The translations under genes and the position numbers were made by a program. A stretch of 64,000 nucleotides of DNA, taken from the NCBI GenBank assembly GCA_033811195.1, contig JAPXOZ010000004.1:47382-111381 (forward strand), given 5' to 3'. The notes beneath the pieces are model-generated. The model did not search any database. It worked only from the letters and a program-made list of their open reading frames with translations, and was not told the origin of the DNA. Every line of letters begins with the position of its first letter. The first letter of the stretch is position 1. This document shows, piece by piece, positions 35,385-44,391 of this stretch. The stretch comes from Cacconaster sp033811195 (GTDB taxonomy: Bacteria; Bacteroidota; Bacteroidia; Bacteroidales; UBA932).

Positions 35385-36290
35385 TTAACCTACCACTAAA
35401 TTCCGCGTGACATTCCATCTGAACCTTACAAGCATATTCCCGCGACCGGGTTTGAATTGGATGGCGTACCAGCACCAAAGGGCTAGAGTTCCGCACCATT
35501 TAACGGCTTCGGTGAAAAGGCGTTTAATGTAGCAGCTTTTGGAGATCCTAAGAGTGCGTATTCTTTCACTTTCTCCGATGCTACGTGTGAGTCGGTTAAA
35601 ATACTCTTTTTCCAGTTTGTATCGGGGTATTCTGTGATAGAGGATACACTGCGGGAGATACTTGAACTTCATTCCGGCAGCAATCATCTTGTTGAAGATA
35701 TCTTTCTCTTCACCGCCTCCGAGATTGCCTCCGCTGCGACCAAGTTCGACATTGTAGAGTCCAACTTTTTCAAAGACCTCTTTGCGATATGCTGCGTTAC
35801 CGCCGCCAGGATAGTTTTCACCAGGGAAATCTCGCTCTTTGTCACCGAAATAGAGATACCCGGTTAGGAGTCTCTTGATGAAATAGGTCATCCATTGCGG
35901 CTCTTCTCCCTCTTCATAGTCGGGAATAATAGGGCCCCCCGCAGCGTGAATCTCAGGATGTGCTTCAAAGAAGGCATTATATCCAGCAAGATATTCTTTG
36001 TTTATGGTGGCATCGTCATCCACATAGATAAGAATGTTTCCCTCAGCCTCTTTAATCCCACGGTTGCGTGCGTAGGAAAGTCCCTGATTTGTCTCGACAA
36101 AAGTGCGAAGTTTCACATCGGGATGATCGGAAGCGAATCTTGCAACTTCCTTACCGGTGTTATCAGTGCAATTGTTGTCCACCAATACTATTTCATATTT
36201 CGATTTGGGAAAATCATTCAGTGCAATGCTCTGGAGAACATCGTAAATATACTTTTCCCTGTTGTATGTACAGATGATAACGGAAATCAT
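35385..36290 (-). CDS. Glycosyltransferase family 2
   Basis: 301 residues from ATG 36290 (MISVIICTYNREKY), chosen over an upstream TTG. GT-A fold motifs: SVIICTYNR, EIVLVDNNCTDNT, NQGLSYARNRGI and the DxD in YVDDDATI. The acceptor region carries PGGGNAAYRKEVFEKVG and GGGEEKDIFNKM. It probably adds one sugar to a lipid-linked repeat unit. A perfect Bacteroidota promoter lies 40 nt upstream, so this gene starts a transcript with the GNAT-like and deacetylase genes that may run on into the legionaminic block. Confidence 0.9.
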   Translation of the reverse strand: MISVIICTYNREKYIYDVLQSIALNDFPKSKYEIVLVDNNCTDNTGKEVARFASDHPDVKLRTFVETNQGLSYARNRGIKEAEGNILIYVDDDATINKEYLAGYNAFFEAHPEIHAAGGPIIPDYEEGEEPQWMTYFIKRLLTGYLYFGDKERDFPGENYPGGGNAAYRKEVFEKVGLYNVELGRSGGNLGGGEEKDIFNKMIAAGMKFKYLPQCILYHRIPRYKLEKEYFNRLTRSIGESERIRTLRISKSCYIKRLFTEAVKWCGTLALWCWYAIQFKPGRGNMLVRFRWNVTRNLVVG

Positions 36291-36329
36291 TATTGTTGTT
36301 TCTATTCGCAAATTTGTTTCTTTATCTTA

Positions 36330-36360
36330 CAAAGGTAATATTATGAATTGATTCATCAAA
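36330..36360 (-). promoter_or_regulatory. Promoter of the GT2 gene
   Basis: Minus strand TTTG (36360-36357), 19 nt, TACCTTTG (36337-36330): an exact consensus match, ending 39 nt before the GT2 ATG. Confidence 0.85.
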
Positions 36361-36407
36361 ACTATTATATTCGTATCTCTAAACTGATTTTTTGCTAAAC
36401 GCTGACG

Positions 36408-38210
36408 CTATTTATTCAGAGAACCGGTAATTTTTAGGTTGATGGCACGGACTTGGTCAGCGTCGGGCTTTATTACTTTGCGGTCGTAGGTCATAAGGCC
36501 GTTTACCTCTATTTCCACATCGGTAGTTTGTGTGTATATTGCACCCGAAAAGCCACGGGCAATCATACCATAAAGCATTTCCGCATATTTTACATATTCA
36601 TCGGTTACTTCGGTGCTGCTGTTGAAACGGATGTAGCCCCAGTTACGGTCGGGTTCCCAAAGATGACCTTCCAGAGGCCATCCGATGCCCCCATATTCTC
36701 CCATTACATTTATCCTGTATGCATCGTATAGATACATTTTAGGAGTAGGATAGTGATGCAGGTCAAGTACGTCACCGGTCATAAAGTGGTTGCCACCGCT
36801 CGCGGCATTTACAAGGCGGGAAGGATCGTGGCTTTTAGTCCATTCTGCTATCTCACAGGTCTTGAACTGTCCCCACCCTTCATTGAAGGGAACCCACATC
36901 ACGATGCAGGGATATGAATGGAGATAATCCATTATTTCACGCCACTCCTTGCGGTAACCGGCTTCCGATTCGGGGCTTCTCACCAGCTCGTTATAGTTGA
37001 AATAGTGGGTCATATCCCATTTTGGGGTTTTGTCGCCGTTTGGCATATCCTGCCATACCAACACACCGAGACGGTCGCAATGGTAATACCACCTTGCAGG
37101 TTCCACTTTGACATGCTTTCGGATCATATTGAATCCCAATTCCTTTGTCTTGATAATATCAAAGGCTAAAGCCTCATCGGTGGGTGCAGTATATAGGCCA
37201 TCAGGCCACCATCCTTGGTCAAGCAGACCGAAATGGAAGAGAGGTTTGTTGTTTAATTCCATTCTCATTATCCCGTTCTCATCAGCTTTGTATGAGATCT
37301 TTCGCATAGCCGCGTAACTGCGCACAGCATCCACTCTTTTGTCTCCGGACAATAATACCACCTCCATATCATAAAGAAAAGGAGAGTCGGGACTCCAGAG
37401 CTTGGGCTCGGACAGAGCAACTTCCACTTCGTTGCCTACAAGTGCTTTACCTGAAGCCACCTTAACGTCTTTGTCATAAATGAATACCTCTATTATTCCT
37501 TCACTATAGTCTGAAAGCGAAGCTTCCACTCTAAAAATCCCCCTATCAAGGTCGGGGGTGGTACGTAGGTCGGTGATATGGTGTGTGGGTACAGGCTCTA
37601 TCCAGACAGTTTGCCAGATACCGGTAACTGAAGTGTACCAGATACCCTTTGGTTCAGCCACTTGCTTTCCCCTAGGCTGCCATCCGGCGTCGGAAGGATC
37701 CCATACTCTCACTTTTAGGGTGTTATTTCCTTTGATAAGAGCACCTGTGATATCTATGGAAAATGGGGTGTAGCCGCCTTGATGACTTCCGACCTTTATA
37801 TCATTGACCCAGATGTCACACTTCCAATCTACCGCTCCGAAATTAAGTATGATGCGCTCTTTACTCCAGGAAGAAGGGACAGTAAAACTTCTGCCGTACC
37901 AGAGGTGATACCCTTTGCCGACACTTCTGCCTACTCCGGAGAGTGAAGATTCAGCACAAAATGGAACGAGGATCTCACCCTGCCACTCTTCGGGTTGCTC
38001 TCCGAAAGGTACGATAGAGTACTCCCATAAGCCGTTGAGGTTGATCCATCTCTCGCGTACAACCAGAGGACGGGGATATTCAGGTAGTGGATTTTGGGGG
38101 TTGACATTTTCAGCCCAAGGAGTCTTTATTTTGTCTCCTGCGGGCAGCCATTGGGCATTAGCTATAATTGTTACAAGCAGAAGAAGTGCAGTTATCAGAG
38201 ATTTTTTCAT
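36408..38210 (-). CDS. Secreted glycoside hydrolase family 2 protein
   Basis: 600 residues with a signal peptide (1-19, ending IANA). An N-terminal sugar-binding jelly roll (about 45-205, including GAVDWKCDIWVNDIKVGSHQGGYTPF) is followed by an Ig-like domain. The TIM barrel contains RKHVKVEPARWYYHCDRLGVLVWQD. The acid/base is E444 in VPFNEGWG and the nucleophile is E505 in VMGEYGG. It could be a beta-galactosidase, beta-glucuronidase or similar periplasmic enzyme. It lacks the C-terminal domains of LacZ. It is divergent from an aldose epimerase lipoprotein, a sensible partner for released sugars. There is no SusCD pair nearby. Confidence 0.9.
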   Translation of the reverse strand: MKKSLITALLLLVTIIANAQWLPAGDKIKTPWAENVNPQNPLPEYPRPLVVRERWINLNGLWEYSIVPFGEQPEEWQGEILVPFCAESSLSGVGRSVGKGYHLWYGRSFTVPSSWSKERIILNFGAVDWKCDIWVNDIKVGSHQGGYTPFSIDITGALIKGNNTLKVRVWDPSDAGWQPRGKQVAEPKGIWYTSVTGIWQTVWIEPVPTHHITDLRTTPDLDRGIFRVEASLSDYSEGIIEVFIYDKDVKVASGKALVGNEVEVALSEPKLWSPDSPFLYDMEVVLLSGDKRVDAVRSYAAMRKISYKADENGIMRMELNNKPLFHFGLLDQGWWPDGLYTAPTDEALAFDIIKTKELGFNMIRKHVKVEPARWYYHCDRLGVLVWQDMPNGDKTPKWDMTHYFNYNELVRSPESEAGYRKEWREIMDYLHSYPCIVMWVPFNEGWGQFKTCEIAEWTKSHDPSRLVNAASGGNHFMTGDVLDLHHYPTPKMYLYDAYRINVMGEYGGIGWPLEGHLWEPDRNWGYIRFNSSTEVTDEYVKYAEMLYGMIARGFSGAIYTQTTDVEIEVNGLMTYDRKVIKPDADQVRAINLKITGSLNK

Positions 38211-38244
38211 AACTTTATAGTCCGTAAATTACAGGTTATACTTA

Positions 38245-38275
38245 CAAAATTATAAAGAAAATGAAGCTGTTCAAA
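38245..38275 (-). promoter_or_regulatory. Promoter of the GH2 gene, overlapping the start of galM
   Basis: Minus strand TTTG (38275-38272), 19 nt, TAATTTTG (38252-38245) fits the consensus exactly and ends 34 nt before the GH2 ATG. Its -33 box lies inside codons 4-5 of the divergent epimerase gene. Confidence 0.8.
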
Positions 38276-39346
38276 ATAATCGGGATGCTTTCGCTAACAG
38301 TGGTTATGACATTTGCCTGTCACAGTACCCACGAGGCCGAGATGATTACAATATCCAACCACAATGGAATGTCAGCTACTTTTACCAATTTCGGAGCACG
38401 CCTTACTTCTCTGATTGTACCGGCATCTGATGGTACTTTTAAGGATGTGGTATGGGGTTATGATACCATAGAGGAGTATTATGCCTCAAATGATCTCTAT
38501 TGTGGCCCGATTGTGGGTAGATATGGCAACAGGATAGGCAAGGGGAGGTTTCTTCTCGATGGAAAGGAATATTTCCTTACAACTAATGATGGAGAAAATC
38601 ATCTTCACGGTGGAACAGGTGGCTTGAGTACGAAAGTATGGAGAATGGAGAAGCTCTCTGATCTCGAGGTAAAGATGAGTATAGTCTCTCCTGACGGGGA
38701 GGAGGGCTATCCCGGCAATGTGGAGATCTCTGTCTACTATACCATTAATTATGACAACTCCCTTGACATTAGGTATGAGGCAGTTACGGATGCTCCTACA
38801 ATAATTAATCTAACTTCACACGTCTATTTTAATCTCCATGGAACATCAAAACACTCTATAAACAGCCATATCCTGAGAATAAATGCCGGCCATTTTACGC
38901 CAACTGATGAAGGTTTGATTCCAACCGGTGAAATTGCTTCCGTAGAGGGCACACCTCTCGATTTTCGTATTCCGACAGCTATTGGGGAGAGGATAGATGA
39001 GACCTCTTTCGAGCCCATTGCTTTCGCAGGAGGTTATGACCATAATTGGGTGCTTGATAAAGATAGGGAATTCTCTGTTGCAGCTGAGGTTTTCGAACCC
39101 TCAACAGGCATTGTGATGCAAGTGTGGACAGATCAACCCGGTTTGCAGTTCTATAGTGGAAATTTTATGGATGGTAAAGATATCGGACGTGGCGGCGACA
39201 TACACGGATACCGCACAGGGATAGCCCTCGAAACACAGAATTATCCCGATGCTCCCAATCATCCTGATTTTCCCTCATCGGTATTGAGACCTGGAGAGAT
39301 CTATAAGCATCTTACTCGCTATTCTTTTTCTCTGAACGCTTTTTAG
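38261..39346 (+). CDS. galM: Aldose 1-epimerase, lipoprotein
   Basis: Mutarotase interconverting alpha and beta aldoses. The 361 residues begin with a type II signal peptide (MKLFKIIGMLSLTVVMTFAC) whose lipobox TFAC predicts a lipid-anchored periplasmic or surface protein. The GalM beta-sandwich is complete: GPIVGRYGNRIGKGRF, NHLHGG (His), HVYFNLHG (catalytic His), GYDHNWVLD and ALETQNYPDAPNHPDFPSSVLRPGE with the C-terminal Glu/His network. It is head to head with the GH2 gene. Its last 35 nt overlap the convergent RRM gene. Confidence 0.93.
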   Translation: MKLFKIIGMLSLTVVMTFACHSTHEAEMITISNHNGMSATFTNFGARLTSLIVPASDGTFKDVVWGYDTIEEYYASNDLYCGPIVGRYGNRIGKGRFLLDGKEYFLTTNDGENHLHGGTGGLSTKVWRMEKLSDLEVKMSIVSPDGEEGYPGNVEISVYYTINYDNSLDIRYEAVTDAPTIINLTSHVYFNLHGTSKHSINSHILRINAGHFTPTDEGLIPTGEIASVEGTPLDFRIPTAIGERIDETSFEPIAFAGGYDHNWVLDKDREFSVAAEVFEPSTGIVMQVWTDQPGLQFYSGNFMDGKDIGRGGDIHGYRTGIALETQNYPDAPNHPDFPSSVLRPGEIYKHLTRYSFSLNAF

Positions 39347-39584
39347 GAGGATTAAGGGCTACCTCTACATGGATTAATCTCTTCATATGTTGGGTGCCAT
39401 TAAGCGCAGCGATGGCTGCAGCACCTTCTTCATCATTCATCTCCACAAATCCGTAGCCTCTGGAACGTTTTGTTTCGGGGTCAACTATGATGCGTGCGGA
39501 TGTCACAGTACCATACTGTTCAAACAACTGTATCAGGTTTTCTCGCCTCGCTTTATAGCTGAGCCCATAGATAAAAATCATCAT
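39312..39584 (-). CDS. RNA-recognition-motif (RRM) protein
   Basis: 90-residue single RRM with RNP2 IFIYGLS at the N-terminus and RNP1 RSRGYGFVEM, followed by a basic tail (PPKKRSEKKN). Bacteroidota have several such small RRM proteins that act as RNA-binding regulators or chaperones. The first five residues MMIFI allow two adjacent ATG starts. The 3' end overlaps galM by 35 nt on the opposite strand, so the two mRNAs are complementary there. Confidence 0.92.
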   Translation of the reverse strand: MMIFIYGLSYKARRENLIQLFEQYGTVTSARIIVDPETKRSRGYGFVEMNDEEGAAAIAALNGTQHMKRLIHVEVALNPPKKRSEKKNSE

Positions 39585-39634
39585 CGTTAATTATATCTTG
39601 GTAAGGTTGTTTCATGGTTAAGGGGGCAGTTACT

Positions 39635-41044
39635 TCATTCTCCCTCTCCGGTACCGTCAAAGCAATGTGTACACAGGGACTCTTTGGGAAGTCCTATTGC
39701 TTGCACTATATCTTCAACACTGTTAAAACGGAGCGTGCTCATATTGAGGCTGTTCCTTATGTATTCCACCATACGGGCATGCTCAGGGCAGCTATGGCAG
39801 GAATATTTGTGCAAATCGGCAGATCCCGCTTTCTCAACTTCGTGGATAAATTTTCGTGTGATCAACTCCAGCGTCGATCTGGATGATGAAAAGTTGAGAA
39901 AAGGACAGGGGTGGATGATCGGGGGACAACTTATCCTGATATGAACCTCCTGAGCTCCATGAATGTAAAGAGCTTTAACGTTGTTTTTAAGCTGCGTACC
40001 GCGCACTATGGAATCGTCGCAAAAGGCAACTCTCTTGTTCTTTATTATGGAGTAGTTAGGGATTAGTTTCATTTTTGCCACCAGTTCCCTGGTACGCTGG
40101 CTTACAGGAGTAAAACTGCGGGGCCATGTGGTGTTATACTTGACAAGGGCAGCCCTGAAAGGAATACCTTTACCTCTTGCGTATCCCACCGCCATACAGG
40201 TTCCCGAGTCCGGAATTGAGGAGACTACATCCAGCGGAGTGTCATCTTTTGCACCCATTATGCTGCCAAGTCTGTTGCGCACATCATCTACATTTATGCC
40301 TTCGTAGTTGCTGGTGGGGAAGCCGTAGTAGATCCAAAGGAATGAACAAATCTGGAGCTTCTTATGTGGTGCAATCAGTTGTGTTATACCCTCCGCAGTG
40401 AGTAACACCGTTTCACCGGGGCCAAGTATATATTCGCTCTCAAAACCAATATTGGGGAAGGAACAGTCCTCGGAGGCTACTGCAAAGCCCTCTTTGTCTC
40501 TACCTACGATTAGCGGAGTGCGGCCGTATTTATCCCTGGCTGCGATGATTCCGTCAGATGTGAGGATTAACATCGTTAGGGAGCCCCTGATACGGCTGTG
40601 TGCATATGCTATACCTTCGGAAAATGAGTCCTTTTCAGTGACGAGGTGTGAGGCAAGTTCAGTTTGGTTGGTCTTTCCCGAGCTTATTTCTGCAAAATTT
40701 TTGTTTTGGGCAAGAAATTCCTCTTCGAGCTCTTCGATGTTGTTGATTTTGCCGACCGTGGCGATAGCAAATCTGCCAAGGCGGGAGTTTATCAGTATCG
40801 GCTGCGCATCAGTGTCGCTTATCACTCCGATACCGGAATTGCCATCAAATTTGGCAAGGTCGGGTTCAAATTTAATTCTGAAATAGGAACTCTGTATGTC
40901 ATGGATGGAGCGCGCAAAGAATCCGTCACGGTTAATAACCGCCATTCCGGCACGTCTAGTGCCGAGATGTGAGTGATAATCTGTTCCGTAAAAAAGTTCG
41001 GTTACGCATTCGCGTTTGGATATTACTCCAAATAAACCCCCCAT
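39635..41044 (-). CDS. Amidophosphoribosyltransferase-like protein lacking the N-terminal Cys
   Basis: 469 residues from ATG 41044. It has the PurF architecture: an N-terminal class II glutamine amidotransferase domain (about 1-235) and a phosphoribosyltransferase domain with the PRPP loop VAFCDDSIVRGTQ at about 339-351. Cysteines near SCPPIIHPCPF and LCTHCF fit the iron-sulphur type. The catalytic nucleophile should be Cys2 (MCG), but the protein begins MGGLFGV, so glutaminase activity is not expected. Similar MGG-starting proteins occur in other Bacteroidales. An in-frame extension upstream to 41131 is rejected because it has no family similarity and runs into comEC. A -7 element TACCTTTG (41077-41070) precedes it. 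Confidence 0.82.
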   Translation of the reverse strand: MGGLFGVISKRECVTELFYGTDYHSHLGTRRAGMAVINRDGFFARSIHDIQSSYFRIKFEPDLAKFDGNSGIGVISDTDAQPILINSRLGRFAIATVGKINNIEELEEEFLAQNKNFAEISSGKTNQTELASHLVTEKDSFSEGIAYAHSRIRGSLTMLILTSDGIIAARDKYGRTPLIVGRDKEGFAVASEDCSFPNIGFESEYILGPGETVLLTAEGITQLIAPHKKLQICSFLWIYYGFPTSNYEGINVDDVRNRLGSIMGAKDDTPLDVVSSIPDSGTCMAVGYARGKGIPFRAALVKYNTTWPRSFTPVSQRTRELVAKMKLIPNYSIIKNKRVAFCDDSIVRGTQLKNNVKALYIHGAQEVHIRISCPPIIHPCPFLNFSSSRSTLELITRKFIHEVEKAGSADLHKYSCHSCPEHARMVEYIRNSLNMSTLRFNSVEDIVQAIGLPKESLCTHCFDGTGEGE

Positions 41045-41096
41045 AATTTCAGATTTGTAATTCAACCGACAAAGGTAGCATAAATAAAAATATAAA

Positions 41097-42140
41097 CTAC
41101 TCCAAACTGGCGATAATGGAAATAATTTCATTCAATAATCCCACCGTAAAATGCAATATCGAAGCTGCGCAAGTACCTGCAATAGGTATTCTCTTGGTAA
41201 TAATGGCAGTGGCAGTCAGATAGAGTGAGGCTCCTGTAAGGGGTATTGCGAGAATGTTGGTAATGAGAAAAAAAGCCGAAAAATGTCCGAAATATAGAAA
41301 GGCGATGACTCCGGCGGTCATCTGGCAGCTGATACTTATACAGACGCTGTTCCATAATTTCTCCAGAAGTCGGATGCGGGTATGCATCAATCCTTTCAGG
41401 ACAGGATAGATGGTGAAAATGGAGAATACGGCAAAGAAAGAGAGCTGAAATCCAACCTCTCTTGGAGCTTCTGGGTTAAAAATTGTGATTATAAGTGCGC
41501 TGGCAGCTAGTGAAGTGAGTCCATCCCTGTCGGAGTAGCGCCATCCGGACAATTCGTGAATAGTAATCATAAGTACCGCTCTAAATATAGAAGAGCTGAG
41601 TCCGGTAATAATGGCAAAGCCCCATAATGAAAACACTATTATGAGACTTTTGAGCCGCTTTGCAGCAATTGATCCGCCAATAAAGAAGAGCATTAGCTCC
41701 ACAAGTTTGTAGATGATGCCTACGTGAAGTCCCGAAAGAGCCAATAGGTGTGCTGCGCCGCTTTTTCTATAATTTTCCCTCAATTCTCGGTTAATATCGC
41801 TCTTGTCGCCTGTTGTCAATGCACGTACTATGGCCAGTTCGTCACCTTCGCTGAGTATCTCTCCAAGCGATGTTGAAAAATCCTCTTTGAGAGCAGCTGC
41901 TGTACGATCAATTGCAGAGACCTTGATATCAACGGGAATTCTGGAGACTTGGAGTGATGCAGCCCCCAACAGAAAAAGTGTCGTCAGCAGTAGTATCCCT
42001 TTTTTAAATATCCTTGCTGTTATAGCGCAAACGATTGCCGCTGCAAAGAACAGGATAGGTGGTAGAGTCAGCCATCCTCCAAACAAATCGCCCGCAATGA
42101 AAGCGAGCGAACAGAAAAAAAGTCTCCTACCTTTCCACAT
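41097..42140 (-). CDS. Short ComEC/Rec2-type competence membrane protein
   Basis: 347 residues. The Competence domain is clear: AIVRALTTGDKSDINRELRENYRKSGAAHLLALSGLHVGIIYKLVELMLFF, then GLSSSIFRAVLMITIHEL and REVGFQLSFFAVFSI, with about eight helices. Typical ComEC proteins (about 700 residues) also have an OB-fold and a C-terminal metallo-beta-lactamase domain; both are missing here. The protein may still form the DNA channel or may have another role. It ends 52 nt before the PurF-like gene start. Confidence 0.85.
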   Translation of the reverse strand: MWKGRRLFFCSLAFIAGDLFGGWLTLPPILFFAAAIVCAITARIFKKGILLLTTLFLLGAASLQVSRIPVDIKVSAIDRTAAALKEDFSTSLGEILSEGDELAIVRALTTGDKSDINRELRENYRKSGAAHLLALSGLHVGIIYKLVELMLFFIGGSIAAKRLKSLIIVFSLWGFAIITGLSSSIFRAVLMITIHELSGWRYSDRDGLTSLAASALIITIFNPEAPREVGFQLSFFAVFSIFTIYPVLKGLMHTRIRLLEKLWNSVCISISCQMTAGVIAFLYFGHFSAFFLITNILAIPLTGASLYLTATAIITKRIPIAGTCAASILHFTVGLLNEIISIIASLE

Positions 42141-42182
42141 AATCCTTCCCTCTATATTTCAAATTGCAATGTACAATTATTT

Positions 42183-42213
42183 TTTGAAAGGTCGCCTATA
42201 ATGACTACTTTTG
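42183..42213 (+). promoter_or_regulatory. Promoter of ackA-ptb-buk
   Basis: TTTG (42183-42186), 19 nt, TACTTTTG (42206-42213): an exact consensus match, ending 36 nt before the ackA ATG. Confidence 0.85.
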
Positions 42214-42249
42214 TAGGATAAATCTGACAACAATAACCAGATATATATT

Positions 42250-43461
42250 ATGATAATACTTGTACTAAATTGCGGAAGTTCCTCTTTAAAATATCAAGTG
42301 CTTGATATGAGGAGCGACAATGACTATTCACTTCTGGCTAAAGGCCTTGTAGAACGTATCGGAGAAAAGATGGGTATTTATAACCACCAGTTACCGGGCA
42401 AAGAGAAAATTACTGTAGAAAAACCTGTGCCCAACCACACTGTGGGTATCTCCAAAGTACTCGAACTGCTTACTGACAAATCTCTCGGAGTTATCTCTTC
42501 ACTTGAGGAAATAGAGGCCGTTGGCCACAGGGTTGCACACGGCGGTGAGTATTTTTCAGGCAGTGCTGCGATTGATGATGATGCAATTGCCAAGATTGAG
42601 AAGTGCGGCGAACTCGCTCCTCTTCACAATCCCGCCAATCTGCTCGGTATTCGTGCCGTGCAGTCCCTTATGCCGGAGATCCCCCAGGTGGCTGTGTTTG
42701 ATACATCATTTCATCAGACCATTCCCGATTATGCATATATGTACGCAATTCCTTACGAGTACTATCAGAAATACAAGATCCGTCGCTACGGATTTCATGG
42801 CACCAGTCACAAATTTGTGGCAAAGAAGGCCTGCAACCTCGTAGGCTTGGATATTTCAAATTCAAAAATTGTCACTTGCCACCTCGGCAACGGCAGCTCT
42901 ATCACAGCAATTAAGAATGGACGTTCCATTGACACCTCTATGGGATTCACCCCTATGGAGGGTCTTGTTATGGGCACCAGAAGCGGCACTGTTGATGCAG
43001 GAGTGGTAACATTTCTCGAAGAGAAAGAAAAGCTCAGCGCAGCTGAGATTAATACAATTCTGAATAAGAAAAGCGGACTTCTCGGTGTATCACAGGCCTC
43101 TTCAGATATGAGGGATATTGAGTCCGGTGCAGGAAGTGGCAATGCCAACGCTGCACTAGCACAAGAGATGCTTTTTTACGGCATCCGCAAATTTATCGGC
43201 GCCTACGCCGCAGCAATGGGTGGACTCGACATGATTGTCTTTACAGGCGGTATTGGAGAAAACTCCTCCATCACACGTGAACAAGCGTGCGAAAACCTTG
43301 AATTTATAGGTGTGGATTTTGACAAAGATCTCAATAGAGCTGTCAGAGGAAAGGATGTGGTCCTTTCCACCCCTTCATCCAAAGTGAAAGTTGTAGCTGT
43401 AACCACCAATGAGGAGCTGGTAATTGCACAAGACACAATGAATATTGTAAAAAACAAATAA
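42250..43461 (+). CDS. ackA: Acetate kinase
   Basis: Makes ATP from acetyl phosphate during fermentation. The 403 residues include ILVLNCGSSSLKYQ at the N-terminus, GHRVAHGGE (Arg/His), FDTSFHQTIP, RYGFHGTSHKFV, CHLGNGSSITAI, MGTRSGTVDAG and VFTGGIGENSS. All are acetate kinase signatures, and the length is standard. It is the first of three genes with its own consensus promoter. Phosphotransacetylase is not adjacent; instead a phosphate butyryltransferase follows after 16 nt. Confidence 0.97.
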   Translation: MIILVLNCGSSSLKYQVLDMRSDNDYSLLAKGLVERIGEKMGIYNHQLPGKEKITVEKPVPNHTVGISKVLELLTDKSLGVISSLEEIEAVGHRVAHGGEYFSGSAAIDDDAIAKIEKCGELAPLHNPANLLGIRAVQSLMPEIPQVAVFDTSFHQTIPDYAYMYAIPYEYYQKYKIRRYGFHGTSHKFVAKKACNLVGLDISNSKIVTCHLGNGSSITAIKNGRSIDTSMGFTPMEGLVMGTRSGTVDAGVVTFLEEKEKLSAAEINTILNKKSGLLGVSQASSDMRDIESGAGSGNANAALAQEMLFYGIRKFIGAYAAAMGGLDMIVFTGGIGENSSITREQACENLEFIGVDFDKDLNRAVRGKDVVLSTPSSKVKVVAVTTNEELVIAQDTMNIVKNK

Positions 43462-43477
43462 TTTAACACTAAGAACA

Positions 43478-44383
43478 ATGATTACAAATTTCGAACAGAT
43501 TTTTACGCAGTTGCGTTCAAAAAACAGAAAGCGCCTTGTTGCAGCTTGGGGTGTTGACGATCACACTATTACTGCTGCCCGTTTGGCAGTTGACAAAGGC
43601 ATCGTTCACGCCATTCTCGTGGGTGATGCTGATATGATCAATGCAGTTTGCAAGGCGGAGGGCATAAACCCTTCTATGTTTACCGTTGTTGACAACAAAG
43701 ATGAACTCCAATCGATTACACAGGCTGTAGATATGATCAATGCAGGTGAAGCTGACATCTTGATGAAGGGTCTTTGCAGCACTGATAAATATATGCGTGC
43801 CATTCTCAATAAAGAGCGCGGACTCCTTCCCCCCAAGGCAGTTTTAAGTCACGTTTCAGTGCTTGAGAATCCCAACTACCATAAACTTATCATTCTTGGT
43901 GACATGGCAGTAATCCCTGCCCCGGACTTCAAGCAGAAAGTTGCTATCACCAGGTATCTGGTACAGACCGCACATGCTCTCGGTATAGAGAAACCTAAAG
44001 TAGCCGCTATCGCAGCCACCGAGCAGATGCTTGAGGGTATGCCCGCTTGTGTTGAAGGAGCCATGCTTGCAAAGATGGCAGATAGAGGCCAGATTAAAGG
44101 TTGTTACATTGACGGTCCTCTCGCACTCGACGTAGCTATCTCCAAAGAGGCTGTAGAAATTAAGAAACTTGAGAGCAATGTAGCAGGTGACGCCGACTGT
44201 CTGTTGTTCCCCAATATTGAGTCAGCCAACGTCTTCTACAAGGTTAACTCACAGCTTTCAGTAGGTGTGAAACAGGCTGCAATTGTAGCCGGTGCAAAGG
44301 CTCCATGCGTACTTTCAAGTCGTGCCGACAGCATTTACACTAAGCTCAATTCTATCGCTCTTGCAGCTCTTACGGCAAAATAG
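43478..44383 (+). CDS. ptb: Phosphate butyryltransferase
   Basis: Converts butyryl-CoA (or branched acyl-CoA) and phosphate to acyl phosphate. At 301 residues it has the length of Ptb rather than the longer Pta. Features include AAWGVDDHTITAARLA, ADILMKGLCSTDKYMRAIL and LSHVSVLENPNYHKLIILGDMAVIPAPDF. The late YIDGPLALDVAISKEA matches Ptb proteins. The partner kinase buk follows after 8 nt. The Ptb-Buk route yields one ATP per butyrate, isobutyrate or isovalerate. Confidence 0.93.
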   Translation: MITNFEQIFTQLRSKNRKRLVAAWGVDDHTITAARLAVDKGIVHAILVGDADMINAVCKAEGINPSMFTVVDNKDELQSITQAVDMINAGEADILMKGLCSTDKYMRAILNKERGLLPPKAVLSHVSVLENPNYHKLIILGDMAVIPAPDFKQKVAITRYLVQTAHALGIEKPKVAAIAATEQMLEGMPACVEGAMLAKMADRGQIKGCYIDGPLALDVAISKEAVEIKKLESNVAGDADCLLFPNIESANVFYKVNSQLSVGVKQAAIVAGAKAPCVLSSRADSIYTKLNSIALAALTAK

Positions 44384-44391
44384 ATCTCAAG

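Noticed and set aside
41045..41131. N-terminal extension of the PurF-like protein
   Set aside because: It overlaps the end of comEC, includes the -7 element, and would put the amidotransferase start in an internal position.
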